DNA of 13,020 nucleotides, from positions 1 through 13,020 of the forward strand of contig CAMUPZ010000018.1 in NCBI GenBank assembly GCA_947095985.1. Direction: 5' to 3'. Shown here in pieces: positions 6,944 through 12,608 of this stretch (the stretch's first letter is position 1; every line of letters starts with the position of its first letter). Source of the DNA: an uncultured Candidatus Saccharibacteria bacterium. Its GTDB lineage: Bacteria > Patescibacteriota > Saccharimonadia > Saccharimonadales > Saccharimonadaceae. Below the pieces are notes generated by a model. It had not been told where the DNA came from. It was given only the letters and a program-made list of their open reading frames with translations, and ran no database searches. The position numbers and the translations under genes were made by a program.

Positions 6944-7777
6944 TTAATCGTCAACAGGACGACCGTTTTTGAAGTCCTCAATAGCATTATTGATAATCGC
7001 AATCTGCTCACGTGGATTTGCTACAAAATGAAATCTATAAGTCGTTTCTTCACCCTCGGTGCTAAGACGAATAGTGCCGTAATTAAATATAGTCTGAATA
7101 ATCCCCGACTGTCGGAAACTAGCATCCTCAATACTACCCAGACTCACCGTCTGCTCACGTCGTGAAAACAGGCTTTCTTGGATTTCCTGAATGACACTTT
7201 CGTTAGTCATGAAGAATTGATTCTGTAGATATATCCATAGAGCTACCGCGCCACCAAGCACTACAAGACCAATAAGCAACATCGCCACGCCAAAAATGTC
7301 AGTAACAGAAGGCATAATTGGCAGGATTGAATCGCGAGCAATTGACGGATAAAACATCACGAATATCATAATTATCACTACCAAAAAAATTGAAACTATC
7401 GCTGGAATCAACATGCCAATTGGATGACGCTTAATATCCAAAATCACATACTCACCTTCACTCAAATTTAGGTTCGGGTATTGCTGGACTGACTTTTCAT
7501 GCTTCCTTTTCAGCTCATCGCTAATAGTAAAAGGCTTTGGGTCAATCTCGCGCGCTACATGTACAACTTGCGGTTCATTGGCGTATTGACTGCGCAATCG
7601 CGGATCAAAATTCTCCCCATCAATAATTTCTGGACGCGTCGTTACATGAGAGTTTGTTTGCGCCACCACCGGAGCTGGTCTGCCAGTCTGAGGCGGGTGA
7701 TGATACAGTGGTCGACCATCAGCATCATACGCAACAGGCTGCGTTAAATCTTCTGATGAGGATGTTTGTGGATTCAT
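6944..7777 (-). CDS. Membrane protein with a bacterial PH (bPH2/YdbS-like) domain
   Basis: A 277-residue protein. Residues 1-80 are hydrophilic and rich in proline, glutamine and serine, probably disordered and cytoplasmic. After a short conserved stretch (LSEGEYVILDIKRHPIGM, 105-122) come two transmembrane helices (about 120-144 and 160-184) and then a C-terminal bacterial pleckstrin-homology domain (about 185-270: QFFMTNESVIQEIQESLFSRREQTVSLGSIEDASF, then FNYGTIRLST). The two-helix plus PH layout is that of YdbS/YdbT-like proteins. Function is not established for this group; a structural or membrane-stress role is a guess. The ATG lies 6 nt after an extended -10 element with no ribosome site. 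It is convergent with the pilin gene with zero bases between the two stop codons. Confidence 0.85.
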   Translation of the reverse strand: MNPQTSSSEDLTQPVAYDADGRPLYHHPPQTGRPAPVVAQTNSHVTTRPEIIDGENFDPRLRSQYANEPQVVHVAREIDPKPFTISDELKRKHEKSVQQYPNLNLSEGEYVILDIKRHPIGMLIPAIVSIFLVVIIMIFVMFYPSIARDSILPIMPSVTDIFGVAMLLIGLVVLGGAVALWIYLQNQFFMTNESVIQEIQESLFSRREQTVSLGSIEDASFRQSGIIQTIFNYGTIRLSTEGEETTYRFHFVANPREQIAIINNAIEDFKNGRPVDD

Positions 7778-7783
7778 GCCTAT

Positions 7784-7792
7784 ATTATAACA
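7784..7792 (-). promoter_or_regulatory. Extended -10 promoter for the PH-domain gene, probably leaderless
   Basis: On the minus strand the 24-bp gap between the surface-protein gene and the PH-domain gene contains TGTTATAAT, a perfect TGN-TATAAT. It ends 6 nt (ATAGGC) before the ATG at 7777, placing the predicted transcription start at the start codon. There is no room for, and no sign of, a Shine-Dalgarno sequence. Confidence 0.6.
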
Positions 7793-7801
7793 CGACAGAA
7801 C

Positions 7802-10258
7802 TTAAGATAGTCTTGTTTTTTGGCGATAAACTTTTATAACTATTGTCGTCACACTGATTACAACCATTCCAACAGCTGCGGCAATACTAAACCACGACGA
7901 TCCACTCTTGCCTTCATTATTATCCTTAGACTTCTTCCGAGCCTCCTCCGACTTCACCTCGTTCACACCACTATTCTCCTGAAGTTTTACGTCTTTACCG
8001 CCAGAATCCATGGTAGCTATTTTCTTTTTGTCACCACTGTTTACTTTATTACTCGAAGACACATCAACAGATTTACGATTTGTATTTTCTTTTTTACTAT
8101 CATATTTATTTGCTTGATTCTTTTCATACTCTAACATCTGATAATAGCCATATTCCTCCAAATATCCCGGATCAGAATCACAAGCATCACCAATTCCATC
8201 CTTGTCATAATCAGCTTGATCTGGATTCGCCACATCTGGACAATTATCAAATTCCCGTTCATGCTCATCGCCGTCATCGCTAACCGTCAAAGTTGTTGTT
8301 GCCACGTTCGTCAGTCCAGAATTGTCAGTCACCCTAAGTGTTAACAACCCAGAAAATTCCTTAGTAAACGTATAATTGATAAAAGGTCTATCAATCGTCA
8401 CATCATACACGCCGTCTTGATCGACATCCCATTCATATTTCACGATTTTACCATTTGCCGAATAAGAACCAGCGCCATCCAATTCTAATGTGTCGCCAAT
8501 TTTCGCCACATATTGACGATTTATCCAGGCGTTCGGTTTGTTTGTCGCATTTTCAACTGACGCATTAACTTGATCAACGATCTTATTGCTATCATCAGCT
8601 TGTAAATATGCGCCGCCCGTTCTTTCAGCCAAAGACATCACAGATGCCATCGCACCATATCCAGAAGTATCAATAATATATATTTGAGCTGGATCAACAG
8701 CATAAGCAGCATCAACGATAGATTGTTCGGTTAGCTCAGTGACTGGTTCTGGATCTTTAGCCGGAGCGTCACCAATCACGATCATAATCTTCTTTACTCC
8801 CGCTCGCCACTGTAGATTCAGCCCTGTCTTAATACCATAATAAACAGATTCTTTCCAATCACCACCATTACCGAGTTGAATAAAATTGACAGCCTTGTTA
8901 AGCGCCTCGACGTTACTCGTAAAATCTGTCTCAATTTTGGACGGATAGTCACCCGAGCTTCCGCCACAACACGGATGATCTTGATAAGTGACTAGTGCAA
9001 ATCTAGCACTCTTGGTTTTCGAACTAATCGACTCAACTATATTTCGAATGTTATTTCTAACAGCACTAATTGAACTATGCATCGAACCAGTCGTATCAAT
9101 AACAAATACTACATCAATATCGCCGTTCGTTTTCGTTATTGGCTTCACTAAATTGGGTAGTGGTACTTTTTCACGAAGTGCTGACATATAATTACTATGC
9201 CCAAAGAAGTTTGGGTGATACCACGAACTCATATTGAATGCATTTGGCTCAAGGAATTCATGAATCCAACGATCGTGATTCTTCTTAAATATTGAGGCGT
9301 CTGGTTCATGTCCAGAAAACCGCTTCGGCAAACTATCAATAAAAATCACTTTCTCTTTACCGAGGCTTTTATTATATTCCTCAACCACCTTTTTCTGGCG
9401 TAAATTACCTTCCAGCCCTAACTTGCGCACTTCGCTAGCAACCGAAAAATCGGATAACTTCTCGCTATTATCAAGTGCTAGTAGCGGGTATCCTAAAAGG
9501 ACTATTTTCGCGTCTGGACGTAAACGAGAATTAAGCGATGATAAAATACCTCTAAGATTTAGCTCTAAATCTCCCATATTATTTCTTGCGTCATTTATCT
9601 TTGTTTTGCAATCTGAAGCAGATCTTATTACAGCGGCAAAACAAGACTTAACAATGCCGTCAAAATCCAAATCATTTCCACCAATCGTCATCATTACCAT
9701 ATCCGTGCTGCGATCCACATTATCAAGTTGTCGTCGAATCGTATAATTACATCTTATATTGACTCTTTTCTGATTTTTTCCGCGCTTAGAGCCAATCGTA
9801 CTACTTATGATCCTATAAGCAACTTTTAAGTCATTATTCGGTTTAATATTGCAAATATCCTTGTCTTCCGCGTATTTAATAATCTGTTCATTCGTCGCTA
9901 GTTTGCTCGGATCATCACTAATCGTTTTTACGACACTACCCGCATTCTTATCCTTCAAGAAGTCATTAATTTTAGCTCCAGAACAAGCGCGATTTATAAG
10001 CGTTACTGACAGTCCGTTATTACTTAGCCATCTTTTATACATTTCCGCCCAGTTATTACTGTTGCGATGACATATATTAGGACCATATTCATATCCATCG
10101 GCACCATTGCCAGCCGAATAAGAATCGCCAAGTAATGTAATCGTAAGTTTCTTTCCTGCGTAATTATAAGGGACAACTTCACCTTGAGCCGACTGTTGTA
10201 TAAAAAGTCCAAAAATAATAGCCACAAAGAAAGATAATATAATAACTCTAATTTTCAT
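7802..10258 (-). CDS. Surface-anchored SGNH hydrolase / von Willebrand A / PKD / thrombospondin-type-3 protein
   Basis: An 818-residue multidomain surface protein. Residues 1-26 are a signal peptide (MKIR, hydrophobic core, likely cleavage after SAQG). Residues 38-365 are an SGNH hydrolase of the Streptomyces scabies esterase type: GDSYSAGNG (nucleophile S46), ACSGA (oxyanion G94), TIGGNDLDF (N195) and WYHPNFFGH (H348), with six cysteines (63, 92, 136, 170, 207, 217) that could form the three disulfides of that family. Residues 380-570 are a VWA domain with MIDAS D388-T-T-G-S392. Residues 580-660 look like a PKD/Ig-like fold (YEWDVDQDG), then a thrombospondin type 3 calcium motif (670-696, DNCPDVANPDQ, DKDGIGDACD). 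A lysine/serine-rich linker leads to a C-terminal membrane helix (about 788-810) with a basic end. The ATG at 10258 is preferred over a TTG eight codons upstream because it gives a clean signal peptide one base after the preceding stop. Confidence 0.88.
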   Translation of the reverse strand: MKIRVIILSFFVAIIFGLFIQQSAQGEVVPYNYAGKKLTITLLGDSYSAGNGADGYEYGPNICHRNSNNWAEMYKRWLSNNGLSVTLINRACSGAKINDFLKDKNAGSVVKTISDDPSKLATNEQIIKYAEDKDICNIKPNNDLKVAYRIISSTIGSKRGKNQKRVNIRCNYTIRRQLDNVDRSTDMVMMTIGGNDLDFDGIVKSCFAAVIRSASDCKTKINDARNNMGDLELNLRGILSSLNSRLRPDAKIVLLGYPLLALDNSEKLSDFSVASEVRKLGLEGNLRQKKVVEEYNKSLGKEKVIFIDSLPKRFSGHEPDASIFKKNHDRWIHEFLEPNAFNMSSWYHPNFFGHSNYMSALREKVPLPNLVKPITKTNGDIDVVFVIDTTGSMHSSISAVRNNIRNIVESISSKTKSARFALVTYQDHPCCGGSSGDYPSKIETDFTSNVEALNKAVNFIQLGNGGDWKESVYYGIKTGLNLQWRAGVKKIMIVIGDAPAKDPEPVTELTEQSIVDAAYAVDPAQIYIIDTSGYGAMASVMSLAERTGGAYLQADDSNKIVDQVNASVENATNKPNAWINRQYVAKIGDTLELDGAGSYSANGKIVKYEWDVDQDGVYDVTIDRPFINYTFTKEFSGLLTLRVTDNSGLTNVATTTLTVSDDGDEHEREFDNCPDVANPDQADYDKDGIGDACDSDPGYLEEYGYYQMLEYEKNQANKYDSKKENTNRKSVDVSSSNKVNSGDKKKIATMDSGGKDVKLQENSGVNEVKSEEARKKSKDNNEGKSGSSWFSIAAAVGMVVISVTTIVIKVYRQKTRLS

Positions 10259-10259
10259 A

Positions 10260-10760
10260 TTAGTCACCCAAACCTTCAACAATTATATGAACACCATTGT
10301 TATATTTATCATTTAGTATAATACTAACCCAGAGAGAGTATTTCCTGCCCTCTATATCCTTATATCCTACAAAATATTCCGCCCCAGACCTCTCTTTATC
10401 TAGCTTCCAGCCAGAATCTTCAGAGTATCGTTGCAGTCTATTTAACAAATCATTCGCCGACTCATTCTGAGGCATCTCATAATATCTATCAACTGATGGA
10501 TATGTGCTCTTTTTTAAAAATCCGCGTTCTGTAGGTATGCGATGTCTTTCGCGTGACGATTTCAGCTTTAAGTCCAAAACACCCTTTTCAGCCATTGGAT
10601 CTCGTGCCATATTCCACACTTCTATATACGCTGGCAGCCAAGTTAAAAAATTGACCAGCCACAAACCAGCCAAAATTCCCACCAAAATTATAAATCGCCG
10701 TAGCCAGTGCCTAGCTTTAGAGTTCTTAACTGGTGATGTCGTTGCTTGTTTTTTGCCCAT
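10260..10760 (-). CDS. Small membrane-anchored protein of unknown function
   Basis: A 166-residue protein with a basic N-terminal segment (residues 1-22, including KARHWLRR), one transmembrane helix (about 23-45) and an extracytoplasmic domain of about 120 residues with no family I recognise. Within it, YYEMPQNESANDLLNRLQRYSEDSGWKL suggests a helix-rich start, and the end (GRKYSLWVSIILNDKYNNGVHIIVEG) looks like two beta strands. The ATG is supported by an AGGAG site (10766-10770). Its stop lies one base before the preferred start of the SGNH/VWA surface protein, so the two form an operon and may act together at the cell surface; that is inference from position only. Confidence 0.8.
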   Translation of the reverse strand: MGKKQATTSPVKNSKARHWLRRFIILVGILAGLWLVNFLTWLPAYIEVWNMARDPMAEKGVLDLKLKSSRERHRIPTERGFLKKSTYPSVDRYYEMPQNESANDLLNRLQRYSEDSGWKLDKERSGAEYFVGYKDIEGRKYSLWVSIILNDKYNNGVHIIVEGLGD

Positions 10761-10790
10761 GGCGGCTCCTAGTTAAGTTTGCTTAGTTTT

Positions 10791-10799
10791 ATTAAAACA
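10791..10799 (-). promoter_or_regulatory. Possible promoter of the two-gene surface operon
   Basis: In the 62-bp gap after ruvB the minus strand contains TGTTTTAAT, an extended -10 with a TTTAAT hexamer, about 30 bp upstream of the ATG at 10760 and ahead of its AGGAG ribosome site. It lies in a small palindrome (GTTTTATTAAAAC, 10786-10798). The match is weaker than that of the other promoters in the window. Confidence 0.35.
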
Positions 10800-10822
10800 C
10801 AAAAAGTCTAAGAATACGATAA

Positions 10823-11821
10823 CTATTTTCCCAAATGTCGCTTTGCCTTAATTGTCACTCGACGGCCGCGCGGCGTGCGTTCAATGAAGCCAATTTGTAG
10901 TAAATACGGCTCATAAAAATCCTCAATTGTCGTCGCTTCGTCGCCAGTCAGGGCAGCAATGGTGGTTAGCCCCACTGGATTATCGCCATAATTTTCCAGA
11001 ATTGATTGCAGTAAATTACGGTCAGCCGGGTCTAATCCCAACTCATCCACTTCTAGCATTTCCAAAGCACTAGTTGTTGTTTTTACATCAATTATCCCAT
11101 CACCATTCACGTCGGCGTAGTCGCGTACGCGCTTGAGTAGGCGGTTAGCGATGCGCGGCGTTAGGCGAGCCCGCGTCGATAATAAATCCGCCGCTTCGTG
11201 CCGAATTGACGACTCCAGGATAGCCGCACTCCGCGTCACAATTTTCGCGATGTCCTCTGGCTCATAAAATTCAAGCCGATAAATATGCCCAAATCGGTCA
11301 CGTAGCGGTGCCGCCAAGCTGCCCGTCCGCGTCGTCGCACCGATGACCGTAAACCGCGGCAAATCCAACCGAATCGACCGAGCCGCAGGCCCCTTACCAA
11401 TGACGATATCCAGCTTGAAATCTTCCATGGCCGAATATAAAATCTCTTCCACCGCCCGACCGAGCCGATGAATTTCATCGATGAATAAAATATCGCCGTC
11501 CGCCAAATTGGTCAAAATTGACGCCAAATCGCCAGCTTTTTCAATGGCCGGACCGCTGGTGATGCGTAAATTCGTGCCCATCTCGTTAGCGATCACCGTC
11601 GCCATGGTCGTCTTGCCCAGACCTGGCGGGCCGTAGAGCAGCACATGATCCAGCGGCTCACCGCGCTTCTTGGCTGCCTCAATTGCCAAGCGCAGATTAC
11701 GCTTCAGTCGCTCCTGACCAACATACTCGCTAAAACTCTGCGGACGTAAACTAACTTCAATCCGCTGCTCCTCGGTGTCATCACTATGCGAACTGGTATC
11801 GACTATTCTCTCAATTGCCAT
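10823..11821 (-). CDS. ruvB: Holliday junction branch migration ATPase RuvB
   Basis: A 332-residue AAA+ ATPase, full length. With RuvA it forms the motor that drives branch migration of Holliday junctions. Visible motifs: the N-terminal family signature LRPQSFSEYVGQERLKRNL (26-44), Walker A GPPGLGKTT (64-72), Walker B LFIDEIHRL (112-120), sensor 1 GATTR (161-165), the arginine-finger segment APLRDRFG (171-178), and a C-terminal winged-helix DNA-binding domain ending with DFYEPYLLQIGFIERTPRGR. The ATG is 6 nt from an extended -10 element and has no ribosome site. ruvA lies on the same strand upstream but is not adjacent: an oppositely oriented RNA and membrane-protein gene lie between them, so the usual ruvAB co-transcription is broken. 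Confidence 0.97.
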   Translation of the reverse strand: MAIERIVDTSSHSDDTEEQRIEVSLRPQSFSEYVGQERLKRNLRLAIEAAKKRGEPLDHVLLYGPPGLGKTTMATVIANEMGTNLRITSGPAIEKAGDLASILTNLADGDILFIDEIHRLGRAVEEILYSAMEDFKLDIVIGKGPAARSIRLDLPRFTVIGATTRTGSLAAPLRDRFGHIYRLEFYEPEDIAKIVTRSAAILESSIRHEAADLLSTRARLTPRIANRLLKRVRDYADVNGDGIIDVKTTTSALEMLEVDELGLDPADRNLLQSILENYGDNPVGLTTIAALTGDEATTIEDFYEPYLLQIGFIERTPRGRRVTIKAKRHLGK

Positions 11822-11827
11822 ACACTA

Positions 11828-11836
11828 ATTATATCA
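11828..11836 (-). promoter_or_regulatory. Extended -10 promoter for ruvB, probably leaderless
   Basis: On the minus strand TGATATAAT, a perfect extended -10, ends 6 nt (TAGTGT) before the ruvB ATG, predicting a transcript that begins at the start codon. No Shine-Dalgarno sequence is present. It is back to back with the putative promoter of the structured RNA on the other strand, 10 bp separating the two -10 hexamers. Confidence 0.6.
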
Positions 11837-11843
11837 TTTGTAG

Positions 11844-11849
11844 TACAAT
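11844..11849 (+). promoter_or_regulatory. Putative -10 of the structured leader RNA
   Basis: TACAAT matches the -10 consensus at five of six positions. A start of transcription 7 nt downstream would be G11856, which is the base of the long closing stem of the structured RNA. No -35 match is visible and the TGN extension is absent, so the call depends on this positional agreement. Confidence 0.4.
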
Positions 11850-11855
11850 AGGGGT

Positions 11856-11973
11856 GTCTACATCTAGAACCAGGCGTTTTGAACGCATTGTTTACGTACA
11901 TAATGGGCAGCCGTTATCGAGCGTAAACTTGCGTTCTAGGTGTAGACAGCCAAATTTAACGGCTGTCCTTTTT
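11856..11973 (+). ncRNA. Structured leader RNA with terminator/antiterminator geometry, class unknown
   Basis: About 118 nt of dense nested inverted repeats. P1: 11855-11870 pairs with 11933-11948, 16 bp with one G-U. Inside it, 11881-11887 pairs with 11930-11936 (7 bp, sharing bases with the inner end of P1) and 11890-11896 pairs with 11922-11928 (7 bp). The apical hairpin is 11900-11906 with 11911-11917, loop GCAG. A competing small hairpin is GCGTT/AACGC (11874-11886). The RNA ends in an intrinsic terminator whose 3' arm (11957-11968) is also complementary over 12 bp, one G-U, to the apical hairpin segment 11905-11916. This looks like an attenuator or riboswitch ahead of the DUF4352 gene, or less likely a stand-alone small RNA. 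It is not recognisable as tRNA, 4.5S RNA, or any common riboswitch core that I know. Confidence 0.6.
11945..11973 (+). terminator. Intrinsic terminator inside the leader of the DUF4352 gene
   Basis: GACAGCC (11945-11951) and GGCTGTC (11961-11967) form a 7-bp stem with a 9-nt A/T-rich loop, followed by CTTTTT. Its first four bases are shared with the 3' strand of the leader's closing stem, and its 3' arm can also pair upstream with the apical hairpin (12 bp) or downstream with GGACGGC (11977-11983). Because the open reading frame starts only 30 nt further on, it is placed to act as a regulated attenuator. Confidence 0.7.
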
Positions 11974-12003
11974 GTTGGACGGCACATCTCATAGGAGGGG
12001 ACG

Positions 12004-12552
12004 ATGAATACAAGCGAGAAAAAGCCAGTTTTTAAAAAGGCTTGGTTTTGGGTAATTATTGTTATTATTGCGATTGGAGCATACAGCGCATCACAGCAGA
12101 ACAAAGCCACTGTTGTCAATTCAAACAATAATAACGCTACTTCGGAAAATAAGCCAGCCGAAAAGACCACTTTCAAAGTTGGTGAAACTATCGCTTTTGA
12201 CGGCAAAGAAGTAACAATCAAGTCGATTGAACGCAATTGGGATTCTGGTAACCAGTTCATTAAAGCCAGTGCCGGCAAAGAATATGTTAAAGCAAATGTT
12301 TCAATCGTTAACAAATCAAATAGCGAATTATCTTTCAACACATTCGATTGGAAAATCGAGGACGCAAATGGTGCCATTGAGGGGCCAAGCGGCACAGCCT
12401 TCACGACAAGCGATAACCTAGGGTCTGGCGACCTAGCAGTCAACGGCAAAAAAGAAGGTTCTGTTGTTTTTGAGGTTGCAAAAGACTCAAAAATTAAAAT
12501 TCATTACCAGCCATCATTCTGGTCAAATAAAAAAATTATTATTGAACCATAA
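12004..12552 (+). CDS. Membrane-anchored DUF4352-like (immunoglobulin-like) protein
   Basis: A 182-residue protein with a lysine-rich start, one transmembrane helix (about residues 13-30) without a lipobox cysteine, an Asn/Ser/Ala-rich linker (31-55) and an extracytoplasmic beta domain (56-182). The domain has the DUF4352/telokin-like pattern: FKVGETIAFDGKEVTIKSIERN, then GKEYVKANVSIVNKSNSELSF and FDWKIEDANG. Such domains occur widely on bacterial surfaces and lack an assigned activity. A strong AGGAGGGG ribosome site (11993-12000) fixes the ATG at 12004. It is the only gene here preceded by a structured leader and enclosed by terminators on both sides, and it lies between ruvA and ruvB on the opposite strand. 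A role in envelope stress is possible but not shown. Confidence 0.85.
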   Translation: MNTSEKKPVFKKAWFWVIIVIIAIGAYSASQQNKATVVNSNNNNATSENKPAEKTTFKVGETIAFDGKEVTIKSIERNWDSGNQFIKASAGKEYVKANVSIVNKSNSELSFNTFDWKIEDANGAIEGPSGTAFTTSDNLGSGDLAVNGKKEGSVVFEVAKDSKIKIHYQPSFWSNKKIIIEP

Positions 12553-12573
12553 AAAATCTAATTAATATTGTGA

Positions 12574-12600
12574 GGACGCTATGCCTTTAGCGTCCTTTTC
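12574..12600 (+). terminator. Intrinsic terminator after the DUF4352 gene
   Basis: GGACGCTA (12574-12581) and TAGCGTCC (12588-12595) form a perfect 8-bp stem with a 6-nt loop, followed by TTTTC. It lies 21 bp after the stop codon. On the opposite strand the stem is followed by TCACAATATT, not a U-run, so it should work poorly as a terminator for convergent ruvA. Confidence 0.85.
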
Positions 12601-12608
12601 TATATTTA

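Noticed and set aside
6948..6970. TCGTC/GACGA hairpin followed by CCGTTTTT as a terminator for the pilin gene
   Set aside because: The stem is only 5 bp, three bases separate it from the T-run, and it lies within coding sequence of the convergent gene. Too weak to annotate, although some termination there is possible.
10259..10282. TTG start eight codons upstream for the SGNH/VWA protein
   Set aside because: It would overlap the preceding gene and place MLKVWVTN before a perfectly formed signal peptide. The ATG at 10258 is the better start.
11855..11948. Interpretation of the inverted repeats as transposon ends or a CRISPR-like repeat
   Set aside because: There is no transposase, no target-site duplication and no repeated unit with spacers. 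The nested helices plus an adjoining terminator fit a folded RNA better.
11856..11948. 6S RNA, 4.5S SRP RNA or a small self-cleaving ribozyme
   Set aside because: The rod shape recalls 6S RNA, but the length is short and there is no symmetric central bubble. The SRP tetraloop and asymmetric-loop sequences are absent, and no hammerhead core (CTGATGA with GAAA) is present.
11892..12449. A 185-codon open frame on the minus strand across the DUF4352 gene
   Set aside because: It is antisense to a gene with a strong ribosome site, membrane helix and recognisable domain, has no ribosome site of its own, and its translation shows no domain-like pattern. It is a shadow of the + strand gene.
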